From positions 186,001 through 250,000 of the forward strand of contig CAJQUN010000139.1 in assembly GCA_907163345.1 (NCBI GenBank): a stretch of 64,000 bases of DNA. Reading direction: 5' to 3'. The notes beneath the pieces were generated by a model. That model ran no database searches. It was given only the letters and a program-made list of their open reading frames with translations, and was not told where the DNA came from. A program made the translations under genes and the position numbers. This stretch comes from Haberlea rhodopensis (Eukaryota; Streptophyta; Magnoliopsida; Lamiales; Gesneriaceae). Positions 43,539 to 56,312 of this stretch are shown here, in pieces. Each line of letters begins with the position of its first letter. The stretch's first letter is position 1.

Positions 43539-46324
43539 ATTGTCAAAGGCGCGCTTGTGGTACTGAAGGCAGAAAAGGCTTACAAGAATATGTATGTACT
43601 TCTGGGGAAAACACACAAAGAGGCAGAACTAGCTGTTGCATCGACTAGTTCGGGAGAAAAATTAACAGTGTTATGGCATATGAAGCTCGGGCATATGTCA
43701 GAACGAGGGTTGAAGGTTCTCTCGGAACGGAAGCTGCTGCCGGGGCTTACAAAAGTGTCTCTACCCTTTTGTGAGCATTGTGTTACCAGTAAACAACATA
43801 GACTAAGTTTGGCACATCTATAGCCAAAAGCAGCGGTATTCTGGAGCTCATTCATTCTGATGTTTGGCAAGCACCGGTTGTATCTCTAGGAGGAGCGAGA
43901 TATTTTGTCTCGTTCATTGATGATTTCTCTAGAAGATGCTGGGTGTATCCTATCAAGAAGAAATCAGATGTTTTTTCCAGTCTTCAAAGTGTTCAAAGCG
44001 CGAGTTGAGCTTGACTCTGAAAAGAAGATCAAGTGTTTGAGGACTGACAATGGAGGAGAATATACAAGTGATGAATTTGATGCATTCTGCCAAAGAGAGG
44101 GCATCAAAAGACAATTCACAACGGCTTACACTCCTCAGCAAAATGGAGTGGCAGAGCGGATGAACAGAACCTTGTTGGACAGAACAAGAGCCATGCTGAA
44201 GACTGCTGATCTAGCCCAGTCATTTTGGGCAGAAGCAGTCAAGACCGCCAGTTATATTATCAATCGATCTCCATCAGTGGCGATTGATCTGAAGACTCCA
44301 ATGGAGGTGTGGACTGGAAAGCCGGTTGATTATTCTCGACTACATACATTTGGAAGTCTGGTGTACGTTCTATACAACGAACAAGAAAGATCGAAGTTGG
44401 ATTCTAAATCCAGAAGGTGTATCTTCTTGGGCTATGCTGATGGTGTCAAGGGGTATCGCTTGTGGGATCCCACTGCCCACAAACTTATTATCAGTAGGGA
44501 TGTTATCTTCGAGGAAGATAAAGTGAAGGGAGACAAAGGCACACTGAATTCAGATACTACTAGAATTCAGGTGGAAAATATGGAAAATAAGACAGAAGAA
44601 GATCAAGTTTCTTCTGAGGTATTACCAGAGCACGATGACAAGAATCAGATGAGTCATAGGTTCTCAAAGTTCGGCAGTCTACTCGCGAGAGGAGACCACC
44701 GGTTTGGCTTTCAGATTATGATACTGAAAGCAATATTGCATACTGCTTGCTGACAGAGGATGGTGAGCCATCGAGTTTCCAGGAGGCTACTCAAAGTTCG
44801 GATATATCCATGTGGATGCAAGCTATGCAGGAAGAATTGGAGGCTTTGGACCGGAATCAAACTTGGGATCTTGTTACACTACCACGAGGACGGAAAGCCA
44901 TCGGTAACAGATGGGTCTATAAGATCAAACGTGATGGTAACAACCAAGTGGAAAGATATCGTGCAAGATTGGTGGTAAAAGGATATGCTCAGAAGGAAGG
45001 TATCGACTTCAATGAGATATTTTCTCCTGTGGTCCGACTTACTACAGTCAGAGTAGTATTGGCGTTATGTGCGGTGTTTGACCTACATCTAGAGCAGCTA
45101 GATGTGAAAACGGCTTTTCTTCATGGAGATCTTGAAGAAGAAATTTATATGCTCCAATCAGAAGGTTTTGCTGAAATAGGCAAAAAGAACTTGGTTTGTA
45201 GGTTGAACAAATCTCTGTACGGTCTCAAACAGGCGCCGATGTGTTGGTACAAGAGATTTGATTCCTATATCATGAGCCTTGGGTACAACAGACTTAATGC
45301 AGATCCTTGTGCATATTACAAGAGATCTGGGAATGATGATTATATCATTTTGTTGTTGTACGTGGATGACATGTTGGTCGCAGGTCCCAACAAAGATCGA
45401 GTCCAAGAATTGAAGGCACAGTTGGCTAGGGAATTTGATATGAAGGACTTGGGACCGGCAAACAAGATTCTAGGGATGCAAGTTCACCGAGACAGAAGTA
45501 ACATAAAGATTTGGCTTTCCCAGAAAAACTATTTGAAGAAAATCTTGCAACGCTTCAACATGCAAGATTGTAAGCCAATATCTACCCCTCTTCCTGTTAA
45601 CTTCAAGTTATCCTCCGAGATGAGTCCTAGCAGTGAAGCAGAGAGGATTGAGATGTCTCGAGTACCGTATGCATCAGCGGTGGGAAGTCTAATGTTCGCT
45701 ATGATCTGTACAAGACCAGACATTGCACAAGCAGTGGGAGCAGTCAGTCGGTACATGGCGAATCCTGGAAGAGAGCATTGGAGTATGGTTAAGAGGATCC
45801 TTAGATATATTAAGGGTACCTCGAATGCTGCATTATGTTATGGAGGATCGGATTTTACACTCAGGGGCTATGTGGATTCAGATTATGCAGGTGATCCAGA
45901 TAAAAGAAAATCTACTACTGGATATGTGTTTACACTTGCAGGAGGAGCTGTAAGCTGGGTTTCAAAACTGCAAACAGTTGTAGCGTTATCTACAACAGAG
46001 GCAGAATATATGGCAGCTACTCAGGCTTGCAATGAGGCAATATCGAATAAAAGGTTATTGGAGGAGCTCGGGTGCAAACAGGAGAAGATTCTCCTGTTTT
46101 GTGATAGTCAGAGTGCCTTACATATTGCAAGGAATCCATCCTTTCATTCCAGGACGAAACACATTGGAGTACAGTTTCATTTTGTGCGGGAAGTAGTAGA
46201 AGACGGAAGTGTAGATAAGCAAAAAATCCATACGAATGAGAACATAGCTGATTTTCTGACGAAGCCTGTTAGTGCTGATAAGTTTGAGTGGTGCGGATCC
46301 TCAAGTGGCCTAGCAAAAACGTAA
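43539..46324 (+). pseudogene. Broken integrase-RT-RNase H part of the copia element
   Basis: A GAG-preintegrase segment (WHMKLGHMSERGLKVLSERK) is followed by frameshifts near 43820 and 43970. Integrase resumes with CLRTDNGGEYTSDEFDAFC and YTPQQNGVAERMNRTLLDRT. Another frame change near 44740 precedes an intact 525-aa RT-RNase H frame (44747-46324) with FDLHLEQLDVKTAFLHGDLE, the YVDDML active site (about 45358) and ADFLTKPV near the end. Confidence 0.85.
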
Positions 46325-47715
46325 GCAGCGGGGTAAGGCAAGATTGAAGGGTGTGGAGATGTGCTTGATTCTCAATCAAATCTCCAAGTTGGAGAAATGT
46401 TGACTTTGTCCACCCACAATTAATGTGGGTGGTTGGTAGATGGGAGTTGGGGAGATGGCAGTTGGGAGATGTGCATTTAATGCACATCTTCAACCCTATA
46501 AATAGAGCTCTTCTGATTTCATTTCATTCATTCCATTTCAGAGTGTTCTCTCATATCTCTACATTTGAGTGTGTATTATATAATACTTGTGAGGTAGTTT
46601 TCTCCTATATTGAGAGTGTTGTTCTCTTTGAAAGATAGAGAGAGGTTGTAACCCACAAAATATTATAGTTGAATCTTTTCATCTTGCCCGTGGTTTTTAC
46701 CCTAATACTTTTAGGGGTTTTCCACGTAAATTCCGGTGTCCATTTTATTCTTCATTTTCGCTATTTTCTATCTCATGTTGCCGCACCTGGGGCCAACAAT
46801 CTTGATCCTAAACCTGAATTATTTGGATAATATAATGGGAATTTATACTCTTTTATAATATATAGATAAACAATTTAGAATAACATCCTTAATATCATTG
46901 CATAATCAAGTTCATATCACTCACAATCTAAAAGATCAAACTAGATATTAGACAACATTCTAAATTTTAAAAATAAAAAATTATGAGTAAATTACACATA
47001 GGTACCACTTTTCAAAACATGTGTCAACTAAATCTAGCATAATATTTTCTTTTCAACTAAATACATCTTGTGGGAATATTCTTTCAACTAAGTCCATTTT
47101 TATGAAACCCTAATCTAATTAGTCATTTGTTATTCCTATAACACCCTTGTTCTAAAAACCAATTTATAACAGATGAATTATATATTCATCGTCGTGAGAG
47201 TTGGTGATTGTCGCGTGTTCTGGGAAATCAACAATGGTGGTTATGCGAGGCGTATGGAGCGGTGGTGGCGTTGTGGTGGATGCGACGATGACTCCTTTTC
47301 GTTTCGCCAAGTGTCCTTATTCTCCAACCATAGAAAACATATGTTTCGTTTCAATTTTGTTTGTTGTTTTTATGGTATTTTTGGATTTAATTAACAGTGA
47401 ACTTTTATTTCAATTTTGTTGCACATTATGTGTTTGCTAAAAGGTCTCTTTAGGTAAACAAATTTTTTTGTAGCAAATTTGAAAAAGATAAACAACATAT
47501 CATCTCCTTCCAAAGGTTTTGATATTTTTTTTCAACTTATGTACAACTACCAAGTAAAAAATAGACTCTAAAATTCCATTTTCATTCGTTTACATACTGT
47601 TTTCATTTCTAAACTTTCAGACATCATGTCACTACATTAGTGGAAGGATCTATAATCTCATAAACGATGCATATATCAAATTCCTGACAATATATCAGTG
47701 AGGTAGCACTATCTT
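44899..47715 (+). repeat. Left arm of a giant palindrome (2817 bp)
   Basis: Every position x pairs with 95438 minus x in the right arm. It covers the RT-RNase H part of the copia element, its 3' LTR and 917 bp of flanking DNA. LTR edges and ORF ends fall exactly on the predicted mirror positions (46798/48640, 46324/49114), so there are no net indels over at least 1.5 kb. The encoded 458-aa stretches are identical. The only mismatch I found is close to the outer end (44906/50532). Confidence 0.95.
46398..46798 (+). repeat. 3' LTR of the Tork-type copia
   Basis: 401 bp; one extra T and about two substitutions relative to the 5' LTR. It lies inside the left palindrome arm. Confidence 0.95.
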
Positions 47716-48639
47716 CCCAAATAAGATAGTGCTACCTCACTGATATATTGTCAGGAATTTGATATATGCATCGTTTATGAGATTATAGATCCTTCCACTA
47801 ATGTAGTGACATGATGTCTGAAAGTTTAGAAATGAAAACAGTATGTAAACGAATGAAAATGGAATTTTAGAGTCTATTTTTTACTTGGTAGTTGTACATA
47901 AGTTGAAAAAAAATATCAAAACCTTTGGAAGGAGATGATATGTTGTTTATCTTTTTCAAATTTGCTACAAAAAAATTTGTTTACCTAAAGAGACCTTTTA
48001 GCAAACACATAATGTGCAACAAAATTGAAATAAAAGTTCACTGTTAATTAAATCCAAAAATACCATAAAAACAACAAACAAAATTGAAACGAAACATATG
48101 TTTTCTATGGTTGGAGAATAAGGACACTTGGCGAAACGAAAAGGAGTCATCGTCGCATCCACCACAACGCCACCACCGCTCCATACGCCTCGCATAACCA
48201 CCATTGTTGATTTCCCAGAACACGCGACAATCACCAACTCTCACGACGATGAATATATAATTCATCTGTTATAAATTGGTTTTTAGAACAAGGGTGTTAT
48301 AGGAATAACAAATGACTAATTAGATTAGGGTTTCATAAAAATGGACTTAGTTGAAAGAATATTCCCACAAGATGTATTTAGTTGAAAAGAAAATATTATG
48401 CTAGATTTAGTTGACACATGTTTTGAAAAGTGGTACCTATGTGTAATTTACTCATAATTTTTTATTTTTAAAATTTAGAATGTTGTCTAATATCTAGTTT
48501 GATCTTTTAGATTGTGAGTGATATGAACTTGATTATGCAATGATATTAAGGATGTTATTCTAAATTGTTTATCTATATATTATAAAAGAGTATAAATTCC
48601 CATTATATTATCCAAATAATTCAGGTTTAGGATCAAGAT
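46799..48639. other. Palindrome centre: duplicated flank in mirror orientation
   Basis: 917 bp of non-coding AT-rich flank and its reverse copy meet at a 7-nt loop CCCAAAT (47716-47722). Small mirrored ORFs (for example 47173-47394 and 48044-48265) are the same sequence read twice and have no protein-family features. Confidence 0.8.
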
Positions 48640-50539
48640 TGTTGGCCCCAGGTGCGGCAACATGAGATAGAAAATAGCGAAAATGAAGAATAAAATGGAC
48701 ACCGGAATTTACGTGGAAAACCCCTAAAAGTATTAGGGTAAAAACCACGGGCAAGATGAAAAGATTCAACTATAATATTTTGTGGGTTACAACCTCTCTC
48801 TATCTTTCAAAGAGAACAACACTCTCAATATAGGAGAAAACTACCTCACAAGTATTATATAATACACACTCAAATGTAGAGATATGAGAGAACACTCTGA
48901 AATGGAATGAATGAAATGAAATCAGAAGAGCTCTATTTATAGGGTTGAAGATGTGCATTAAATGCACATCTCCCAACTGCCATCTCCCCAACTCCCATCT
49001 ACCAACCACCCACATTAATTGTGGGTGGACAAAGTCAACATTTCTCCAACTTGGAGATTTGATTGAGAATCAAGCACATCTCCACACCCTTCAATCTTGC
49101 CTTACCCCGCTGCTTACGTTTTTGCTAGGCCACTTGAGGATCCGCACCACTCAAACTTATCAGCACTAACAGGCTTCGTCAGAAAATCAGCTATGTTCTC
49201 ATTCGTATGGATTTTTTGCTTATCTACACTTCCGTCTTCTACTACTTCCCGCACAAAATGAAACTGTACTCCAATGTGTTTCGTCCTGGAATGAAAGGAT
49301 GGATTCCTTGCAATATGTAAGGCACTCTGACTATCACAAAACAGGAGAATCTTCTCCTGTTTGCACCCGAGCTCCTCCAATAACCTTTTATTCGATATTG
49401 CCTCATTGCAAGCCTGAGTAGCTGCCATATATTCTGCCTCTGTTGTAGATAACGCTACAACTGTTTGCAGTTTTGAAACCCAGCTTACAGCTCCTCCTGC
49501 AAGTGTAAACACATATCCAGTAGTAGATTTTCTTTTATCTGGATCACCTGCATAATCTGAATCCACATAGCCCCTGAGTGTAAAATCCGATCCTCCATAA
49601 CATAATGCAGCATTCGAGGTACCCTTAATATATCTAAGGATCCTCTTAACCATACTCCAATGCTCTCTTCCAGGATTCGCCATGTACCGACTGACTGCTC
49701 CCACTGCTTGTGCAATGTCTGGTCTTGTACAGATCATAGCGAACATTAGACTTCCCACCGCTGATGCATACGGTACTCGAGACATCTCAATCCTCTCTGC
49801 TTCACTGCTAGGACTCATCTCGGAGGATAACTTGAAGTTAACAGGAAGAGGGGTAGATATTGGCTTACAATCTTGCATGTTGAAGCGTTGCAAGATTTTC
49901 TTCAAATAGTTTTTCTGGGAAAGCCAAATCTTTATGTTACTTCTGTCTCGGTGAACTTGCATCCCTAGAATCTTGTTTGCCGGTCCCAAGTCCTTCATAT
50001 CAAATTCCCTAGCCAACTGTGCCTTCAATTCTTGGACTCGATCTTTGTTGGGACCTGCGACCAACATGTCATCCACGTACAACAACAAAATGATATAATC
50101 ATCATTCCCAGATCTCTTGTAATATGCACAAGGATCTGCATTAAGTCTGTTGTACCCAAGGCTCATGATATAGGAATCAAATCTCTTGTACCAACACATC
50201 GGCGCCTGTTTGAGACCGTACAGAGATTTGTTCAACCTACAAACCAAGTTCTTTTTGCCTATTTCAGCAAAACCTTCTGATTGGAGCATATAAATTTCTT
50301 CTTCAAGATCTCCATGAAGAAAAGCCGTTTTCACATCTAGCTGCTCTAGATGTAGGTCAAACACCGCACATAACGCCAATACTACTCTGACTGTAGTAAG
50401 TCGGACCACAGGAGAAAATATCTCATTGAAGTCGATACCTTCCTTCTGAGCATATCCTTTTACCACCAATCTTGCACGATATCTTTCCACTTGGTTGTTA
50501 CCATCACGTTTGATCTTATAGACCCATCTGTCACCGATG
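47723..50539 (-). repeat. Right arm of the giant palindrome (2817 bp)
   Basis: Inverted copy of 44899-47715. Since the left arm is continuous with a complete copia element with matching target-site duplication, the left side is the original and this arm is the copy. It stops inside the copied RT coding region at 50539, where LINE sequence begins. Confidence 0.95.
48640..50539 (-). mobile_element. Truncated inverted copy of the Tork-type copia (3' LTR plus RT-RNase H)
   Basis: The minus strand reads LTR (48640-49040) after an open 458-aa RT-RNase H frame (50490-49114), including YVDDML and ADFLTKPV. There is no 5' LTR, gag or integrase, and the break at 50539 has no target-site duplication, so it arose by duplication and not by its own transposition. 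Confidence 0.9.
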
Positions 50540-53190
50540 CACTAACAGTAACGGAAAGAGAAATGACATAGGAGCTTGAAGTTTGATGGATAGTGGATTG
50601 ACTCAATTCAGTAGCTGATAAATGAGATTAGGGATTTTTTTCAAGTGTATATTCTCTCAGCAAATCAGAGCTCGTCCTAGGTTGAGAAGTGATGGATTCA
50701 AGCGATTAGGACCGGTTCAAAACAATTACATGGTCGGGCATTTTTCAGAAGAGGAGATTACTAGTGCAGTGTGGGGATGTGATAGTGTAAAGAGCCCAGG
50801 TCCGGATGGGTATATATTTCGTTTCCTAAAGAGGTTTTGGCATCTTTTCAAGGAAGATTTCAAACGTATTATGGAAGATTTCTATCATAATTCGAGTAGA
50901 CAAGGGGATGTAATTCATCGTTTATTGTTTTGATCCGGAAATCTGAAAATCCGACGGGTATTGAAGAATCTAGACATATTTCTCTAATAAGCTGCATCTA
51001 TAAAATTCTTTCAAAACTTCTCTCTAAAAGGTTGAATAGGTATTGGATTCAGTGATTTCGGAAGGGCAATCGACTTTTGTTGGAGGAAGGCAAATCTTAG
51101 ATGGAATTCTAGTTGCTAATGAATCGGTAGATGACTTGAAAAGAAACAGCAAGAGTGGCCTCATTTTTAAAGCGGATTTTGAAAAAAAGCGTACGACACA
51201 ATTAATTGGGAGTTCATTAATGAAGTAATGAAGACTATGAATTTTCATTACAAATGGAGGTGGTGGATTATGGAATGTATTTCTTCTGCGCCTGGAAAGA
51301 GGATTGAGGCTAGACGATCCTTTATCACCATTTTTGTTCCTTATGGTAGCAGAAGGCTTGAGTTTTTTTGGTGAATTGAACATTTTTAAGGACTGGTTGT
51401 AGGGGAAGATAATTTATCAGTATCACATTTACAGTACGCTGATGATGTATTATTCGTGGGTCAAGACTCAGAGGATAATGTTTGGGCAATGAAGTGTATT
51501 TTACGCAATTATGAATTAGTATCAGGTTTGAAGATTAACTTCCAATAAAGCATCTTGATTGATATGAACGTGGAAGGTTATGTTCTAGTCGAGATGAGTA
51601 TGTTATTTAATTGCAAATTGAGTTCTACGCCTTTTAAGTATTTGGGTCTGCCAATAGGAAATAATCCAAGGAGAATTGATATGTGGCAATCTATGATCGG
51701 CACAGTTAAATATAGACTGAACCGCTGGACCTAAACATGTATTTTTTGTGGGGAGAATCATGCTTTTAAACTCAGTTCTGGCTTCATTGCCTATAAATTT
51801 TTTGTCCTTCTATCGAGCTCTTAAGACGGTCTTGAAATCGTTATCAAGGATTCAAAAATCCTTTTTATGGGGAGGGTGGGGAGAGGGAATAAATAGCTTG
51901 GGTAAAGTGAACCAAAGTCATTTTTTTTATCAAAGACCTAAATCATTTTAACATTGCATTGTTAAATAAATCGGTATAAGGACTACCAAAAAAAAAAAAT
52001 ACTGGGTAGGAATACTTCAAAAAAACGGTAGGCTATGAGAAAGAATATTGAAGTCAAGGTATTGGATCAGAGATATGGGTCGGATTGAGGAGGCTAGGGT
52101 GGTGTGGATAGTAATTTGGGATCACTTTGGTGGAGAGTCTGAATAAAAACATAATTCTGAACATCAATTCTTGGTTTTGGGATGGGTTGGACGGGAAGGT
52201 GGAAAATGGTCGTGATACTAGATTTTGGAGGGATAAATGGGTAGGCGGGGTTAGATTTCCTAGGTTGTTCAATATTGATGTAGACGGGGATGTTTAATTG
52301 TGGATAGGGTTTCGTGGAGTGATGATGGTTGGTCATGGGTTTGCAATTGGATGAGGGGGCTCTTCATGTGGGAAGAGCAACTTCTCTGTCATATGTTGCA
52401 GTATCTTGATTCTTATTGTAGGTTTCGTCCCAAGATGATGTTTGGCATTGGAATATGGAGAATATCGTATTGATCTCAACAAGTTCAGTGTATAAAGCAA
52501 CGAAAAAGAGATGTGTTTCAGGAATATCAACTTATGGACCAGCTCTCATGTCAGTTTGGAGACCGATGATGCCTAAAAAGGTCTCAGGCTTCTCATGGAA
52601 GCTACTCCAAAATAGTGTTCCTACCAAAAGCAATCTAATTAGAAGAGGTATCAAGTTAGACACTAATTCGGCTTTGTGTGTGTTCTATGGTAGTGAGAAG
52701 GAAAATTGTAAACATTTATTCTTGTCTTGCCCCTTGCTAATGTTGTTTGGAAATATTGTTACAAATGATTGAATATAGTAATTGTATCTCATGAAGATCC
52801 GGTTTTGAATTTCTGGCACCACATGGGTTCAGGAAAAGAGGAATGACTACTTATTTTGGAGTGTATTGTTTGGAGTTTGTGGCTTGCCCGTAATAAGAAG
52901 TTGTTCTGTAATGAGGAGCTCTCGACAGCTCACACAGTTGAGTTGGTGAAAGTGAGGTTTTGGCAGTGGATCTCGGCAAAGAAACTTGGTACTCCCATTT
53001 TCGGCAGTTGATTGGATGCGTGAGCCCTCAATTTGTTGAGGATGGAGTTGAGCGTTATTTTTTGGTTTTGTTGCTAGCTTTATATGCTTATTCGCTAGGA
53101 TTTGTTTTAATATTGCACTTCATCTTTTATTGTGTTGAAGCACCTATAGTGTTTCTATTTTAATATAATTGACTTATGAAAAAAAATATC
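50540..53190 (+). mobile_element. Decayed L1-type LINE (reverse transcriptase part onward)
   Basis: Plus-strand fragments in several frames follow the LINE order: FSEEEITSAVWGCDSVKSPG (about 50740), SEGQSTFVGGRQILDGILVA (51060), FKADFEK, GLRQDDPLSPF (51310, damaged), the YADDVLFVG active site (51435), FKYLGLPIGN (51640), GRIMLLNSVLASLPINFLSF (51750), and a zf-RVT block MMPKKVSGFSWKLLQNSVPT (52570) with CKHLFLSCPL. Numerous stops. A short A-run at about 53177 may be the tail. The endonuclease half is missing; the left end is cut by the palindrome junction. Confidence 0.85.
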
Positions 53191-54704
53191 TCTCATTATG
53201 CAATTTCTACACTAATCATAAATTACTGGATAAAAAATTGTAAAATTTTATATTTTGTTGTTTTTTCTTTTATTCTGAGCAAATATTTTGTTGCTCTTAA
53301 GTCCCCTTTAAATAGGAAGTGACATCAGCCACATGACCACCATATTTTCGTCCTTTCTCCACCACCACTCCACATTTTCCTAATGTTTGAGGAACTAATC
53401 CACGGTCAGCTACGATGAGTCCAAGATCATCAGTCATCATGCTGTCTTATGTATTTCATAAAAAAATTCATCAAATTATTTACAACAGTTGCCGACTGGC
53501 TTGCTTTTAAATCTGAAAAAAATTAGAAATTGGTAACTAAACTTACCAATAAATTGCTCCCTAGCACCGTAAATATGTAAAAATAATCATTAAATATTTG
53601 GCAATTCCATAAATTAGAGGTGGCTTTAACTAATACTTGCTTAATTAATATATAAAAACAATTGGCAGCCTTAATTTGAAATGGAGGTCGAGAGGCAAGC
53701 AAATGACCAACAAAAATAATCACTAATTTATGTTTAAGCCAATGATGAACGTTGATTTATATTCTTAAAAAAAGGCACCAAAAGCAAAGGAAAATTCTAG
53801 GGGAAATCCCAATGTAGACCCAAAGTGTATTGTCCCAATGACTTTTCTTGGATCAATAAGATCTAAAATTATTTATGGGATATTATCTTTAGTGGCTAAT
53901 ACCATCTAGTTCAAATCTTACAGAGGACGAAGAATGATCTAATATAATTAGACAGTCAAATTCACAAATTTAAAACTAAATATGTTATATAATTTTTTAA
54001 AAAAAATCTAAGAAACGGATCATAAGTTCGCTCGACCCAACAATTAGTATATTCATATTTTAGAAAATATGTCATCGAAACTAATATTAGAAAAAAAAAT
54101 ATCCAACAAAGATCAAATAGTCCAGCAGAATTTTTTTTAAAAAAATGATGTAATTTTATTCTTAGAATTTTTTTCATAGTAAAGCGTTTTTTAATATTAA
54201 AAAAATATATTATATTTTGCTTACTATAAAGTATCACTGCTACAATTCATATGGGATTTCAAAATATTTTGACTAGTAAGAACAAGACTATCAATATACA
54301 GTTGAGCTGCCTGTATATCTCCCTGAACAAAGTTAAAAGGGCCAAGTTAAAGGTGAAAGAGAACAAGGACATAGTTAATGGAGGTGGGACAAAGCTAGCT
54401 TAGCTTTCATCCATTCCATTCATTTATATATATATATATATATATATATGTATTTATTGACTTGGGGACTGGATCCCACAGTGGCCTCCACTCTCTTTAT
54501 GGATTGAATTATAAAAAAGAGCAACTCACGTGGACTCTGAAACATGGTGTCTGTCCATCTCCCACTACAGTACTAAACAATAATAATTGTGTGACTGTGG
54601 ATCAATGTTTTTTGAAGATCCCATTGCCCATTATTTTTATGGTGCAAATAAACAATGTGTTATTTCGTGTATAATAAAACTCTTGTTGTTTATAAAACTA
54701 TATA
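53191..54704. other. Gene-free AT-rich spacer
   Basis: No gene or RNA. A (TA)n run lies at about 54425-54450. Otherwise nothing recognised. Confidence 0.5.
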
Positions 54705-55220
54705 GTCTATGGTAACGGTATAACTCAAATAAATTAAAATATATAGCAACACAAGCCACCACGTTTTGTTCGCTCTCCCGGTAATAAGAATTGTTGTACC
54801 ACAGTAATCTCACTCACAATTATTGCACCAAGTTGCAACTCATGAGAAACAAATATGTGACATTGACTTTGATACCACTTGTAGGATGAATTACTTGTCG
54901 TTTTACCAAAAGTTATAGGTGGTGATGAATGATACAAATCAAATATTTTTTTAAAAATACAGCAGTCCCAAGCTTCATGTTTTGATTATATTTCTAGCCA
55001 TAACATTTATTGTAGCCCAACAATATTCACACTAATAATTAATTTACCTTGCAACTCATGAGAATCGAGCACGTGGCCTTGACTTTGATACCAGTTGAAT
55101 GATGAATTGTTTTTCGCTTTACTAAAAGTTATAGCTGGTGGTAACTGTGCAACTCAAATCTTTTAAATCGTACTTTAGCACAAATACCATGTTCCGGTCG
55201 CTCTCGCATAACGAAATAAT
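54705..55220 (-). mobile_element. TRIM-like miniature LTR retroelement units (degenerate, tandem)
   Basis: On the minus strand a 143-bp LTR-like unit (55022 to 54880) begins TGTTGGGCTACAAT and ends TTCATCCTACA. It is followed two bases later by TGGTATCAAAGTC (54877-54865), a tRNA-Met-type PBS. A second copy of the same end plus PBS lies upstream (PBS 55093-55081), separated from the first LTR by only about 70 bp containing 'ctcatgagttgcaa'. That 'ctcatgagttgcaa' also follows the other PBS. LTRs of this size with almost no interior define TRIMs, and repeated LTR-interior units suggest a tandem array. No protein is encoded. Confidence 0.6.
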
Positions 55221-56312
55221 ATGGATACATTCTCCATGCTCCATGTACATATATACATATTGGTATTAAAAGAACACCAAGAGAAAAAAAATAAATCTAT
55301 GGACATACACTTATAAAGTGATACACATTAATTCACATTATTAGTGAGATATTGAGATTTTACAAAGTTCAAAAAAAAAAAAAATTAGTGCACATGTATT
55401 ATGTGTCAGAATAATAGTACATATAAAGAGAAATGTGGCCAAGCACATAACATCGGTACATTTTTTTCTTTTGCCAAAATGCTACTTTCCAAAGCTCCCT
55501 TCATTTATTTCAGGTGAATTTGAAGTTTAACCAATTACACAAAAATAGCACACAACCTCTGTCAAATATGGCATAGCAAATTATTATTCTTATGTGGTTT
55601 TTTTAAAAGATTAAATTCATATTCCTAACATAACAATATAGTCCATGCACCAACGAACTTCTTGTATAATTTACCACTTTGAGACATTATATTGATCGGT
55701 AGAATATAAATATATTAGGAGAAATTGCAGCTATCTCCAATGTAGAAAATATTTATTATATTTTTAATCTCTAGTTTGAACAATGACAGATGAACCCCCT
55801 GTAAAATAGTTGCATTATAATATCATAACCTCTAGTTTGCAATATATATATGAAAAATTACAACTGTTTTACATATCATTTGACATAAAAATACATAGTA
55901 GGAGATGTAGACTTTATTGTTTAAACCAGATGGGTGAAATTTGTTTTTGTTCAAACTAGATGAGATGTATAATTCATCCTAGTATATAACATGTCAAGTA
56001 CAACTCATTCTTTCCATATTACTTTTTTTTTTTTTTTTCAATTTTCAATGCCTCTCAAACTAAATATTCTTATATACCAAGTATTATTTAATAATTTTTT
56101 CGAATTCAAGCATTTAAATAGTATTAAAATATGCTAATTCTATATTTAAATTAAATTCTACATGAATGAATTTATTTTCGAAAAACATGGCTAACATATC
56201 ATGCATAGACGATATTTTGTGCAACTGTTATATTATTATCGAAGAGAGACGAAAGCAAAGATCTTTTAAGAAGTGGGGTTACTTGTTCTCTGTACATTTC
56301 TCTAATGTGATC
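55221..56312. other. Gene-free spacer and upstream region of the TCP gene
   Basis: AT-rich, no gene. 'agttgcat/tataatat...' and 'gaacaatgacagatgaacccc' (about 55740-55870) recur at about 60190-60260, so a dispersed low-copy repeat is present. The last few hundred bases should hold the TCP promoter. No convincing TATA box was chosen. Confidence 0.45.

Larger units (their letters stand above)
39908..46798 (+). mobile_element. Ty1/copia element, Tork (Tnt1-like) type, with nested solo LTR
   Basis: LTRs are 400 and 401 bp (TGTTGACTTTG...GGGGCCAACA), and the target-site duplication is ATCTT (39903-39907 and 46799-46803). The PBS TGGTATCAGAGC is at 40310 and a purine-rich CAAGTTGGAGAAA precedes the 3' LTR. 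LTRs differ at about three places, so it is young. Removing the nested 1965-bp solo LTR and its 5-bp duplication leaves about 4.9 kb, normal for Tork elements. The gag frame carries a TGA and a frameshift, so the copy is dead. Its 3' third was copied in reverse to the right (see 47723-50539). Confidence 0.95.

Noticed and set aside
47173..48265. Mirrored 73-79-codon ORFs near the palindrome centre
   Set aside because: One flank sequence counted twice; composition not protein-like and no start context or family motif.
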